A stretch of DNA of 64,000 bases, taken from contig CAJYHS010000065.1 in the NCBI GenBank assembly GCA_913774715.1, positions 62,001 to 126,000 on the forward strand, read 5' to 3'. This DNA comes from an uncultured Siphonobacter sp. GTDB taxonomy: Bacteria; Bacteroidota; Bacteroidia; Cytophagales; Spirosomataceae. Below the pieces are notes generated by a model. The model did no database searches. It saw nothing but the letters and a program-made list of their open reading frames with translations, and was not told where the DNA came from. Made by a program: the position numbers and the translations under genes. The first letter of the stretch is position 1. Each line of letters begins with the position of its first letter. Positions 33,859-42,817 of the stretch are shown here, piece after piece.

Positions 33859-35841
33859 CTAGTGGTGAACCAGCAAACGCTGCGTATGCGTCCCCTCGGA
33901 GCTTTGTACTCGCAACAAGTATACCCCATTAGGAAGGTTTCCGAGCGATAAGCGAATCTGACTTTCCGCACTGGTCTGGTGCCAGTGCTGGCGTCCGCTC
34001 AGGTCGTAAATCGTTACTTCCGAGGTCATTGCCTTATCCAATTTCAGTAAAGCGTCCTGACGAACGGGATTGGGAAATACCGTAACTGCCCAGGGTTGCG
34101 AAGGTTCCACGGCAGTAGGCAAAGGCATGATTACGAGTAAACGCGTAACTACTTCCTGCCCCGTGGTTAAGGTCGTCCGCAATCGGTAGATATAGCGATG
34201 CCCCGGGAAAGCACTTTTATCGGTATAACTCGTAGCCCCGGAAGTGAGCGTAGCGATGGGTTTAAAAGACTCCTGATTATCCTGTCGTTCCAGCATTACC
34301 TGACTCGTATTCCCCAGCGTATTCCATTTTAACTGCGTCTCGTATAACTCCACCTGAACCAGTTGCAGGCTCTGGCTTGGGCGATATGCCTCAATCGGAA
34401 CTTCGTAAAAACTGAAGGCGTACTGATTTCGCTGATTCAGCATGTAAGGCCCCGGGTAAGCGTCCGTATGGGTCGCCAGAAAATGATCCGGCAAATAGGT
34501 GAGCTTTTGTGCCGACGAAGGTTGCTTCAGCTTCAGGTGAACTTTATGACCATCCACCCATCCCGAATCCAGCTGATTGTTCACACCGTCGAAATACATA
34601 AACTCCCGCATGTAATAAGGAATCCGCCAGCCATTTAGCTTCGAAGTAATCTCGACTTTGTTCTGGAAAATCATTTGCTGATCCAGATCAAACTCCAGGG
34701 TTACCTGCGTTCGTTCGGCATTTGAATAATAAATCTGACGGGGATCGGGCGAGTGAATTTGAAGCGTGTCGGTCGAGTTGTAAAAATCCCGATTGACTAA
34801 GGGGTATACGTTTTGAGCAAACTGCACATGGCCGCCACTGCCGTAATGTATTCCATCGGATTCTTTCAGGCCCATCGTGGTAATAGTTTCCACGTCTGGA
34901 TAAATCCGGGATGTTTGCCGCTGGAATTCCCTTACCGCTGGGGCTAAAACACTCGTCATCTGGGGTTGAATACCCGTTTGAGCTACGTAAACTTTCTTTA
35001 AAGCGGGATAATCCAGGTGCCAGCCTTTGTAAAGGCGATCAAAATTCTGAGGATAACTCGTAATTTCAAAAGCCGTTCCTCCCACCTCAAACTCACCTTG
35101 TCGCCAGAAAATGGCTTTTACAAAATCCCGAACGCCCGCCTGAATACTGCGGTTGAGCGATTGTCCATACACGGTATTACCTGCCGTAGGATTGGCATCA
35201 TTTCGATCACTGAAATAACGAATCGGCATCCCGCCATTTCCGTTATTCAAAATGCAGGTTGGAATCTGGTGATTCTGGCGAATAAGCCGCTGAATTTCCG
35301 TTCCCCAAACCCCAACGTTGATACTATTCCCATTGGCAACGACCCATTTAGGGCCTTCACCGGGATAATTTGGAGTAAAGGTTCGGCAAAATTCATTCAG
35401 CTGCGGGTTATACGATTGGTATCTCCCATCCTCTCCACCGGCAACGGCGTTAGACTGCCCTTCAATCAGAAAGACATCGCCCGCTACCAGATTAATCCGG
35501 GTCATGATTAAAGCAGAGTCCCGCCCTTTTACCAGATAAATGCGAGCCAGGTACTCAACGGCTTCGGCTTTTATGGAGGGCTTTAGTGAAAATGCAGCCC
35601 GACCAGACTGAAAAGTTAAGTTCTGTGAAACATAGCGGTAGGGTTGATTACCCCGCAAGATCTGAACTGAAATTTTAGTAGCAGCCGCATCCGTAACGCT
35701 TCCTTCAATTGGAATCTGGCCTTCTGACTGAGCATTTCTGGGAAATAGCTGATAATCGAGTGGAGCTTTGGTAAAGGTAATCTGGGCTTGTAAAAAAGAA
35801 CTGGTAATCAAGCAAGCAACGCAAGTAAAGAGGTGTTTCAT
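33859..35841 (-). CDS. SASA-domain (sialate O-acetylesterase-like) protein with T9SS sorting domain
   Basis: The ATG at 35841 (MKHLFTCVACLITSSFLQAQ...) gives a signal peptide and 660 residues. A SASA/SGNH-type esterase core is shown by DVFLIEGQSNAVAGGED (nucleophile Ser in GQSN), WRQGEFEVGG and DGIHYGSGGHVQFA. A later beta-rich part contains a fibronectin-III-like segment. The last ~75 residues (VFPNPVRQDALLKLD...YDLSGRQ...GVYLLRVQ) are a type A T9SS sorting domain, so the protein is exported to the cell surface or medium. It probably deacetylates plant or host glycans. Confidence 0.9.
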   Translation of the reverse strand: MKHLFTCVACLITSSFLQAQITFTKAPLDYQLFPRNAQSEGQIPIEGSVTDAAATKISVQILRGNQPYRYVSQNLTFQSGRAAFSLKPSIKAEAVEYLARIYLVKGRDSALIMTRINLVAGDVFLIEGQSNAVAGGEDGRYQSYNPQLNEFCRTFTPNYPGEGPKWVVANGNSINVGVWGTEIQRLIRQNHQIPTCILNNGNGGMPIRYFSDRNDANPTAGNTVYGQSLNRSIQAGVRDFVKAIFWRQGEFEVGGTAFEITSYPQNFDRLYKGWHLDYPALKKVYVAQTGIQPQMTSVLAPAVREFQRQTSRIYPDVETITTMGLKESDGIHYGSGGHVQFAQNVYPLVNRDFYNSTDTLQIHSPDPRQIYYSNAERTQVTLEFDLDQQMIFQNKVEITSKLNGWRIPYYMREFMYFDGVNNQLDSGWVDGHKVHLKLKQPSSAQKLTYLPDHFLATHTDAYPGPYMLNQRNQYAFSFYEVPIEAYRPSQSLQLVQVELYETQLKWNTLGNTSQVMLERQDNQESFKPIATLTSGATSYTDKSAFPGHRYIYRLRTTLTTGQEVVTRLLVIMPLPTAVEPSQPWAVTVFPNPVRQDALLKLDKAMTSEVTIYDLSGRQHWHQTSAESQIRLSLGNLPNGVYLLRVQSSEGTHTQRLLVHH

Positions 35842-36108
35842 ACATCTACAGAAAAAGGATAGTGAGCGTGTGGGAATTCTGAAGGTAAGCTTTAAAAAAT
35901 CATGGTATTGGGCCTCTATTGTCACAAAATCAGCTTTATAAACTTTTACTTTACGTAAGGCCAGTTGGCCCGTCTATCCGTATATGCCTAGGCTGAATTT
36001 CTAATTAATTCATAATCTGTTTATAACATTTTCGTTCTTGCCTTGTATGATATAAAAAAGATTAAAGGTTATTTTTGTTTAGTTCCCATATTAAAACTCC
36101 GATTTGCT

Positions 36109-37542
36109 GTGTCTGTTGCTCGTTTCTGTTTTGTTGCTATCATTTCGGGTTTATTTTGTTTGCTAGGATGTTCTCAAAGTCCCAAAGATGCTGCGGAAGT
36201 AGCAGTAGTGGATAATCCGGCACTAACTCATTATAACGACAGTATCGCTAAACGCTTCAATCCCGTTGAGGCTACCCGAAAAGCGGGTCAGCTCGATACT
36301 TTTTTTCATAATTTACATAGCAAATACGGCTTCAATGGCACCGTACTCGTGGCTCAGTACGGTCAGGTCATTTACAAAGGAGCTTTTGGCTATAAGAACC
36401 TTACCCTTCGGGATACCCTTACTACCGCGACTCCTTTTCAGCTGGCTTCAGTTTCCAAGCAGTTCACGGCCATTTCAATCATGCAGTTGAAAGAAAAGGG
36501 CTTGCTTCACTACGATGATCCCGTTTATAAATACATTCCTAATTTTCCCTATGATTCTTCGATTACCATTCGGCTCCTGCTGACTCACCGCTCAGGACTG
36601 CCGAGTTATCAATACGGTCTGGAAAAGTATTGTGACAAATCGCAGCCGCTGAGTAATCAGGAGGTAGTTGAAAAATTATGTCAGTATAAGCCCGTTCCTT
36701 ACGGTCACCCGGATGTTCGTTTTCATTACAACAACACGAACTACGTTCTGTTGTCTTATATCGTGGAAAAGCTGAGCGGCAAGTCTTTTAGCAAGTACGC
36801 CGAAGAGAATCTCTTCAAGCCTCTGGGCATGACGAACACCTTCGTTTTTGACGGTACCAACACCAATCGACTCCTCACGGCAGCAACGGGCTATACGGGT
36901 AGCAGACGGTCTTTTGCCATTGATTATCTGGACAGTGTCACGGGTGATAAGAGCTTATATTCCACCGCAGAAGATATGTTCAAGTGGGATCGGGGCTTAT
37001 ATACGGAACAACTGATTAGCCAGAAAGCGTTGCAGGAAGCCTTTTTACCTGCGAGTAACGACACCCGGCTGGTAACTAAAAACTATGGTTTTGGCTGGCG
37101 GCTACAGAAAGTTCCTAATAATCAGTGGTTAACCTTTCACACGGGCTGGTGGCATGGATTTAAGAATTACTTCATGCGGAATCGTCCCGATCAGAGCACC
37201 ATTATTCTACTTTCGAACGTGGCGAACAGCTACCTTTCGCAGGTAAAAATGGTACAGGCCATTCTATATCCAGACAAAGCCCGATTTTTCCTGCGGGGTG
37301 AAAACGTAGATCCCGAAAATGGCGATGATACCATGATTACGGAAGGACTTCAGGGCGGCGGCGACAATGCTCCCGAGTTATCCCTCGCCGACCTTTACAA
37401 AATGTTACCCGCACCTCCGGTGGTCAAGAAAAAAGTGGTGCATCGCTCCCATGTCCGGGCCAAAGGAGCAGTCAAGAAAAAAGCCGTTTCCCGACGAGCA
37501 CCCGTCAAAAAGAAAGCGGCCGTCAAGAAGAAAAAGAAATAA
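36109..37542 (+). CDS. Class C beta-lactamase-like serine hydrolase lipoprotein with basic tail
   Basis: The GTG at 36109 (MSVARFCFVAIISGLFCLLGCSQS) gives a compact lipoprotein signal with lipobox LLGC; a TTG at 36043 would add 22 residues. The catalytic S-x-x-K is in LASVSKQFT, the Y-x-N in HYNNTNY and the KTG equivalent is HTG in FHTGWWHGF. Such proteins act as D,D-peptidases or esterases. After the enzyme domain a Lys/Arg-rich tail of about 40 residues (VKKKVVHRSHVRAKG...KKKAAVKKKKK) resembles histone H1 tails, which is unusual for an envelope lipoprotein. Confidence 0.88.
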   Translation: MSVARFCFVAIISGLFCLLGCSQSPKDAAEVAVVDNPALTHYNDSIAKRFNPVEATRKAGQLDTFFHNLHSKYGFNGTVLVAQYGQVIYKGAFGYKNLTLRDTLTTATPFQLASVSKQFTAISIMQLKEKGLLHYDDPVYKYIPNFPYDSSITIRLLLTHRSGLPSYQYGLEKYCDKSQPLSNQEVVEKLCQYKPVPYGHPDVRFHYNNTNYVLLSYIVEKLSGKSFSKYAEENLFKPLGMTNTFVFDGTNTNRLLTAATGYTGSRRSFAIDYLDSVTGDKSLYSTAEDMFKWDRGLYTEQLISQKALQEAFLPASNDTRLVTKNYGFGWRLQKVPNNQWLTFHTGWWHGFKNYFMRNRPDQSTIILLSNVANSYLSQVKMVQAILYPDKARFFLRGENVDPENGDDTMITEGLQGGGDNAPELSLADLYKMLPAPPVVKKKVVHRSHVRAKGAVKKKAVSRRAPVKKKAAVKKKKK

Positions 37543-37550
37543 CTAATGAT

Positions 37551-37588
37551 AAAAACCGGATCAGTTAATTCATGATTCGGTTTTTTTT
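37551..37588 (+). terminator. Intrinsic terminator of the serine hydrolase gene
   Basis: AAAACCGGATCA...TGATTCGGTTTT hairpin followed by eight Ts, 8 bp after the stop codon. Confidence 0.85.
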
Positions 37589-37800
37589 ATGGCTTATACT
37601 ACTCATCTTTGTTTCACAAGCCCCTAGGCTTCCGCCATTCCAGTACGCTTTCCGTTTTCCCTCCATTCAGTTCAGTAGTAGTACGCATTTACCTTCCACC
37701 CTGCAAACGTCCGTTTCTTAGGCCGCCCTGAGAACTCGGTAGATTATGCCCTTTCGCGTATCGTTTTTGAAGCTAACAGTCAAACTTGTCCTTTGCTTAC

Positions 37801-39426
37801 ATGCTGAACGATTTAGTGTTATTTGACAAAAACTTTGTTTATTTCTTCATTCTATCTGCTTTTTTTCTACTGATATTAAGTCAGTTAAGAGTGAATGACA
37901 ACTATTCAGACGCTACCTTTCTAGGAATCATCATTTCCATCCTGACGGCTCTGCGTTTGCCCGTTCTGCTGTACAACAAAGAAATCAATGTAGATGAAAG
38001 TCAGATGATTACCCAGGCCATGACCCTCTGGAAAGATCCGGTATTCTGGCAATCGGTTGATGGCACTACTTCAGGCCCATTGAATAGTTATGTACTCATT
38101 TTTGGGAAGCTATTAACGGGAAGTTTCGATTATACTTCGGGACGACTGGTTGGCCTGTTATTAATCATTCTGACTCTGGTAATGCTTTATAAAGCGGCAC
38201 AGTCCTACTTCAACACCCAGTCCGCCCGTTTTTCGCTGATATTAACACTCCTTTTTTACGCCTATAACCAGACGCCGGACTTTATTCATTACTCCAGCGA
38301 AATCCTTTCCGTTTTTCTGGTGAGTGCCAGTTTATGGGTACTATCTTTCATCCGTAAAGGCTCCCGAAATGTGGCATTTGGGTTTGCCCTTGGTCTGTTA
38401 TTATCCTTAACCCCCTGGGCAAAAATACAGACCTTACCCGTTGCTGGTATTCTGGGCCTCTATGGACTTTACTTGTATTTCCAGCGAAAAAATTACCCAG
38501 GTATGCTGGCCATCCTTAGTGGCGTTCTTTCTTTTTCTGCCCTTGCTTTAGGCAGCCTTGCCTATTATCAGGTTCTGGATGATTTTTTACTCTATTATAT
38601 TCAGGGTAATCTGGTGTATGGACACGAGGTATCGAATTATAAAAAGATCTTTAGTTTCGTTGCTATGCTACTTAAGGTAGTTCCCTTTCGGGAGTTATTC
38701 ATGATCAGTCTGAGCTTACTTTTATTCTCCATCAAATCGTACCTTCGCTTACCCAAAGCTTTGATCTTTTTTCTGATTACCTGGGGAATCACAACAGCTT
38801 ATGTGATTATTAAACCAGGCATGTTTTTCCATCATTACCTGCTCTACTTCATTCCTTTCCTGACCTTTATTAATACGTTCTCTATACAGGAAATTCAAAG
38901 AAGATACACCATTCAATCCTTTCAGTACGCCTATGCTTTTTCGTTAATCGTTCTGGGCTCTTCCGTCTGGCAGCTGGCGTTACGCCGCGATTCGAAAGCG
39001 GCGGCGAAGGCTGAGCTTGCGTATGATCTTCCTGAGAATAGAGTCATTACTACGGTGCACCGATATTCCTCTCCCGGCGAAGGACTAGCCATCTGGGGCT
39101 GGTGGACGGGCGGTTACGTAATGGCCCAAATGCCTCAGGCCGTAGCCGAAAATCATTCGGTTCGGTGTACGACGGATAGCCCTTTGATGGAAGACTATCA
39201 GAAGCGTTACCTGGACAATCTGCAAACTAACCAGCCCGTCGTTTTTCTGGATGCGGTGGGTTCAAAATACAATTTTCCACTCGTACATACGTCGGCTCTT
39301 CACGAAACGGTTCCCATGATTCGGGAATACATTCGCCGGAAGTATCAATTTCTTAGTAAAGTTGACGGGGTACGCATCTACATTCGAAAAGATCGCTTTC
39401 GTGACATTCACAATCCCTATTTTTAA
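37801..39426 (+). CDS. GT39-like (ArnT/PMT-type) polytopic glycosyltransferase
   Basis: The ATG at 37801 gives 541 residues; a TTG five codons upstream is possible. About ten to twelve hydrophobic helices fill residues 10-390, followed by a soluble C-terminal domain. The first external loop contains NKEINVDESQM, matching the acidic (D/E)-rich motif after helix 1 that binds the lipid-phosphate-sugar donor in GT39/GT83-type enzymes. It likely glycosylates envelope lipid or protein at the periplasmic face. No glycan-biosynthesis cluster is adjacent. Confidence 0.75.
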   Translation: MLNDLVLFDKNFVYFFILSAFFLLILSQLRVNDNYSDATFLGIIISILTALRLPVLLYNKEINVDESQMITQAMTLWKDPVFWQSVDGTTSGPLNSYVLIFGKLLTGSFDYTSGRLVGLLLIILTLVMLYKAAQSYFNTQSARFSLILTLLFYAYNQTPDFIHYSSEILSVFLVSASLWVLSFIRKGSRNVAFGFALGLLLSLTPWAKIQTLPVAGILGLYGLYLYFQRKNYPGMLAILSGVLSFSALALGSLAYYQVLDDFLLYYIQGNLVYGHEVSNYKKIFSFVAMLLKVVPFRELFMISLSLLLFSIKSYLRLPKALIFFLITWGITTAYVIIKPGMFFHHYLLYFIPFLTFINTFSIQEIQRRYTIQSFQYAYAFSLIVLGSSVWQLALRRDSKAAAKAELAYDLPENRVITTVHRYSSPGEGLAIWGWWTGGYVMAQMPQAVAENHSVRCTTDSPLMEDYQKRYLDNLQTNQPVVFLDAVGSKYNFPLVHTSALHETVPMIREYIRRKYQFLSKVDGVRIYIRKDRFRDIHNPYF

Positions 39427-39432
39427 CCAATA

Positions 39433-39463
39433 AAGGGCTGATTTCCTGAGGGAATCAGCCCTT
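39433..39463. terminator. Bidirectional terminator
   Basis: AAGGGCTGATTTCC and GGGAATCAGCCCTT form a long stem around a short loop between the convergent glycosyltransferase and LuxR-type genes. Confidence 0.7.
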
Positions 39464-39495
39464 ACTTTCATAAATTGAAGGTTGAACTATAGCTA

Positions 39496-39756
39496 TTACA
39501 GAGAAATAATTCCTTTACGTAAACCCGTCAGAATGGCTTCGGTGGCGGAGTTTACGCTCAGTTTCATATATACTCGTTTCAGGTGGGTTTGTACGGTATT
39601 AAAGGTAATGCCGCATTCGGCCGCAATCATTTTATAACTCATACCCTGGGCCAGGCAACCCAGAATTTCACGCTCGCGAAGCGTCAGCGAGGTATTAACG
39701 GGTTGCAATTCTCGAGGAGAGAGATACAGACGGTGAGACTGAGGAAGACTTGACAT
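39496..39756 (-). CDS. Small LuxR-type (GerE) helix-turn-helix regulator
   Basis: An 86-residue protein composed almost entirely of a GerE-type DNA-binding domain (about residues 23-84). LTLREREILGCLAQGMSYKMIAAECGITFNTVQTHLKRVYMKL is the textbook four-helix HTH. There is no receiver or ligand domain, so control must come from abundance or from a partner protein. It is divergent from the sigma-TPR-S8-CHAT row with about 142 bp between starts, and is the best candidate for a local regulator of that row. Confidence 0.88.
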   Translation of the reverse strand: MSSLPQSHRLYLSPRELQPVNTSLTLREREILGCLAQGMSYKMIAAECGITFNTVQTHLKRVYMKLSVNSATEAILTGLRKGIISL

Positions 39757-39799
39757 AGTAAAGCAGTTTTTGGGTTCTGCTTTCTTAGTCGATTATTCA

Positions 39800-39814
39800 G
39801 TTAACCTGGGTAAC
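39800..39814. promoter_or_regulatory. Dyad GTTAACCTGGGTAAC in the LuxR/sigma divergent spacer
   Basis: A 15-bp imperfect dyad (6 of 7 positions symmetric) between the LuxR-type and sigma-factor genes. It is a reasonable operator candidate for the small HTH protein. Confidence 0.35.
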
Positions 39815-39898
39815 AACTTTTCAAAAAAAATTCTCACATTTAAAAAATTAATCGGTAACTCCTTAGTTTTCAGAATCTCTAAGCTTAATCCCAGTTAC

Positions 39899-40480
39899 AT
39901 GATTTTTTTTAAACGTACCCTTTCCGACGCCGACCTGATTGCGGGAATCCGGGCAGGAGGCATGAATCGGCGGAACTGTGAAAATGGTCTGTATGATCAG
40001 TTTCGTTACCTGATTCGGGAAGCCACGTTTAAGCACAAATTGCTTCCCGACGAATGTGCCAGTGCTTATTCCGATGCTGTTCTTACCGTTATTGAACATA
40101 TTTCTTCCCAGCGTTATGAAGGTCGTTCGGGCCTGAAAACGTACCTCTATCAGATTTTTTACAACAAGTGTGTTGACCTCGTTCGCAGAAATTCGACTAA
40201 TCGCCAGAGTGTCCACCAGGGCCACTCACTCGAAGAGCTGAGCATTGCGGACGAAACACGTACGGTACTGCAAAAGCTAATCTCGGACAGTGATGTGAGT
40301 TACCTCCGGCAACAGTTAACCATGCTCGGTGAGAAATGCCAACAGATGTTACTGGCCTGGGGAGAAGGATTTTCTGACGAGGAAATCGCCCGCAATCTGG
40401 CGTACCAAAGCCCGGCGGTTGCTAAGACCAGCCGACTGCGGTGTCTGGAGAAATTAAGAAATCTGTACCGCAAGCAGTAA
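39899..40480 (+). CDS. Sigma-70 family RNA polymerase sigma factor
   Basis: The ATG at 39899 (MIFFKRTLSDADLIAGIRAGG...) gives 193 residues; a far-upstream alternative start gives a non-conserved AT-rich leader. Region 2 corresponds to YDQFRYLIREAT...YSDAVLTVIEHI...GLKTYLYQIFYNKCVDLVRR. Region 4 is TMLGEKCQQMLLAWGEGFSDEEIARNLAYQSPAVAKTSRLRC. The latter is divergent from typical ECF region 4 and matches the sigma type that often accompanies TPR and CHAT genes in Bacteroidota. The next gene begins 12 bp after the stop. Confidence 0.88.
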   Translation: MIFFKRTLSDADLIAGIRAGGMNRRNCENGLYDQFRYLIREATFKHKLLPDECASAYSDAVLTVIEHISSQRYEGRSGLKTYLYQIFYNKCVDLVRRNSTNRQSVHQGHSLEELSIADETRTVLQKLISDSDVSYLRQQLTMLGEKCQQMLLAWGEGFSDEEIARNLAYQSPAVAKTSRLRCLEKLRNLYRKQ

Positions 40481-40492
40481 ACCCACCACCCG

Positions 40493-41197
40493 ATGAATGA
40501 TCTGGAACAAATTGAACGTTTTTTTCAGGGGCAAATGTCAGCCGCCGAACAGGCCTCCTTCGAAAAACAAATTCAGCAAAATCCTGACTTGGCCTCTGCC
40601 GCCGCCTTTTACTGGCAGGCTCATCAGGCTGCCCGGCTGGAAGTCCTAACCGAAAAACGAAAACAATGGGAAAAACCGACGCCCATCAAACCCTTACGGA
40701 AACCGGGGATCTCTATTGCTGCCGGTATCGCCGTCGTGGCATTACTGGCACTACTCTGGTTAGTCTGGTATCGTAGTCAGCCCAGTCTTACGGAGGGCGT
40801 CATGGCTTATACCAACGCCAATTTCCGTCAGCTAAGCCAAACGATGGGTAATGATACTGATGCACTACAGCAAGGCGTTGCTCTTTACAATCAGGGAAAG
40901 ATCAAGCAGGCCGAGCAGGTTTTTGAAGCCCGATTAACGCACGCTCCCAAGGATACCGAAGCTCTTAAATTCGCTGGCATTGCGGCCATGCGACTGAAAA
41001 AATACGATGAGGCGATTCGCTATTTTCAGCAATTAAGTCAAACCGATATATACGAAAATCCGGGACCTTTTTACGAAGCTCTGGCCCGCGTCCAACGCAA
41101 TCGGTCTGACGATCAAGCTACTGCACAAGAACTACTAAAACGGGTTGTTCAGGAGAACTTACCTGGAAAGACACAGGCAGCGGAGTGGATGAAATAA
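40493..41197 (+). CDS. Anti-sigma-like single-pass membrane protein with TPR domain
   Basis: A 234-residue protein. The N-terminal ~60 residues (IERFFQGQMSAAEQASFEKQI...) resemble the sigma-interacting segment of Bacteroidota anti-sigma factors. One membrane helix lies at about 72-93, and residues ~115-230 form TPR-type helical pairs (QGVALYNQGKIKQAEQVFEARL, AGIAAMRLKKYDEAIRYFQQL). Topology predicts the sigma-binding part inside and the TPR part outside. Being 12 bp behind the sigma gene, it is the likely sensor and sigma partner. Confidence 0.85.
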   Translation: MNDLEQIERFFQGQMSAAEQASFEKQIQQNPDLASAAAFYWQAHQAARLEVLTEKRKQWEKPTPIKPLRKPGISIAAGIAVVALLALLWLVWYRSQPSLTEGVMAYTNANFRQLSQTMGNDTDALQQGVALYNQGKIKQAEQVFEARLTHAPKDTEALKFAGIAAMRLKKYDEAIRYFQQLSQTDIYENPGPFYEALARVQRNRSDDQATAQELLKRVVQENLPGKTQAAEWMK

Positions 41198-41236
41198 TAC
41201 CTGTTCTACCCCAAAACAATCACTTTTATATACCTC

Positions 41237-42817
41237 ATGGCCTCTATGAAACAATATTCTCCCGATGGAACGGAGCGGTCTTCTGGCCGTTCTGAAGATT
41301 CACCCAAGCGACTGGCTCCTTCGCCCACGTTTCGAAATCGAAAAAAAATAAGAGCATTTATTAGCGACAAACGTGAGTACGCTCACATTACGGAAGTAGA
41401 TTCGGGTACGGGCTTTGCCGTTAAAAATCAGTTACTGATTCAATTGGATTACCTTGAAATTCCGGTGGGTGATTCGCAAACGGAGACCCTGAAAGGCAGG
41501 GAAGCGATCCTGAAGTTTCTGAATAATAAAGCTAAACTTTCAACAGACCCACAGGCGTTTTTAGTCGACAGTTCTGGAAAAAAAATAACCCTTCAATCCG
41601 TAGAAGAATGCCTTTGTCTGGACGACACTACGTTTTTGCTGACAGGTGAGGGTTTGCACGAATGTCTGGAAATTAAAGGGGCCGGAAGCGAGCCGCCGGG
41701 CCGTCATACCACGCAACCACCCATTAAGTCTTCACTGAATTACATCATTCCGGCCGCCTGGGCTAGTGAAGATTCACTGGCGGTCGAGCCTTTGAAAGAC
41801 TGGATTCGATACCAGCAGGACTGGCAGCAAGTTCAGTCCAAACCAGATGGTCTAGTGGTGGCGATTCTGGATACGGGCGTTGAAGATAATCCCCGGTATC
41901 CGCTGCCTTTCTGGTATAAGAAATTCGAAGATCCCTGCCAGCGATCCAACGAGTTGGAGCAAGTGGGCTGGAATTTCACCACCCTCGATTCTTCTTTAGG
42001 GAACCAGCCTACAGACGATCATACGTTACGGCACGGCAGTAAAATTGCCCATATTATTCATTATCTGGCTCCGGGTAATGCCGCATTAATGGTTCTCAAA
42101 GTCTTCGATCACTACGGCTTTGGATCGCTGGACAAGGTGTTGTGTGCCCTTAAGTATGCCATGAATAACGGAGCCCGAATCGTGAATACGAGCTTTGGGT
42201 ATTACGGCGAGGAAATTCCGCTGTTACGAAACTTACTGGAACAGATGAATGAACGGAAAATTCTGGTGGCCGCTGCTGCGGGTAATCATACCGATTACGA
42301 CGGATTTCCGAATGATATTTCCGTACAACGCTTATATCCCGCCTGTTACAGTCTGGAGTTGGATAATGTAGTAACCATTACAACGCTTACCTGTGAAGCC
42401 AAGGAAGACTGCGACTGCCGTGAGAGCAAATCGGAGCGGGTTCTTAGCTCTCTTACCAAAGTCCTGGATAAGGCTCTTGATATCGAAGGTCACCAGCGGG
42501 TTCCTTTTGAAAACTACTCGTCTTCTTTTGTGAATCTGGGTGTTCAGACTACCGATGGTAGTTTCCGAAACCTTTACCCCATTCAGGCAGCTGGCTATCA
42601 GGAACCCAACTCCATTCAAGGTTCTTCTTATGCGACGCCCATTTTTGTAGGCATCGCCGCCCGTTATTTTCTGGACATTCAGAAGGCCATTCAGCAAAGT
42701 CCGAATGAACCCTTAAGAAGGGTATATTTTTCGGTTCTTCAACAAAAAGGCGTCATCAAGAAAGATCAATCCCTGCGGCCCTATGTCAGAGGCGGGTTCT
42801 ACATGCTTTCGTATTAA
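41237..42817 (+). CDS. S8-family subtilisin-like serine protease (no signal peptide)
   Basis: A 526-residue protein. Residues 1-170 form an uncharacterised N-terminal region starting with a Ser/Arg-rich segment. The subtilase domain follows with catalytic Asp212 (AILDTGVED), His266 (RHGSKIAHI), oxyanion Asn350 (AAAGNHTD) and Ser464 (QGSSYATP). No signal peptide or membrane helix is present, so it probably acts in the cytoplasm. A Cys-rich insertion (CEAKEDCDC, about 386-394) is unusual. The gene overlaps the CHAT gene by 35 bp, implying translational coupling. Confidence 0.92.
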   Translation: MASMKQYSPDGTERSSGRSEDSPKRLAPSPTFRNRKKIRAFISDKREYAHITEVDSGTGFAVKNQLLIQLDYLEIPVGDSQTETLKGREAILKFLNNKAKLSTDPQAFLVDSSGKKITLQSVEECLCLDDTTFLLTGEGLHECLEIKGAGSEPPGRHTTQPPIKSSLNYIIPAAWASEDSLAVEPLKDWIRYQQDWQQVQSKPDGLVVAILDTGVEDNPRYPLPFWYKKFEDPCQRSNELEQVGWNFTTLDSSLGNQPTDDHTLRHGSKIAHIIHYLAPGNAALMVLKVFDHYGFGSLDKVLCALKYAMNNGARIVNTSFGYYGEEIPLLRNLLEQMNERKILVAAAAGNHTDYDGFPNDISVQRLYPACYSLELDNVVTITTLTCEAKEDCDCRESKSERVLSSLTKVLDKALDIEGHQRVPFENYSSSFVNLGVQTTDGSFRNLYPIQAAGYQEPNSIQGSSYATPIFVGIAARYFLDIQKAIQQSPNEPLRRVYFSVLQQKGVIKKDQSLRPYVRGGFYMLSY

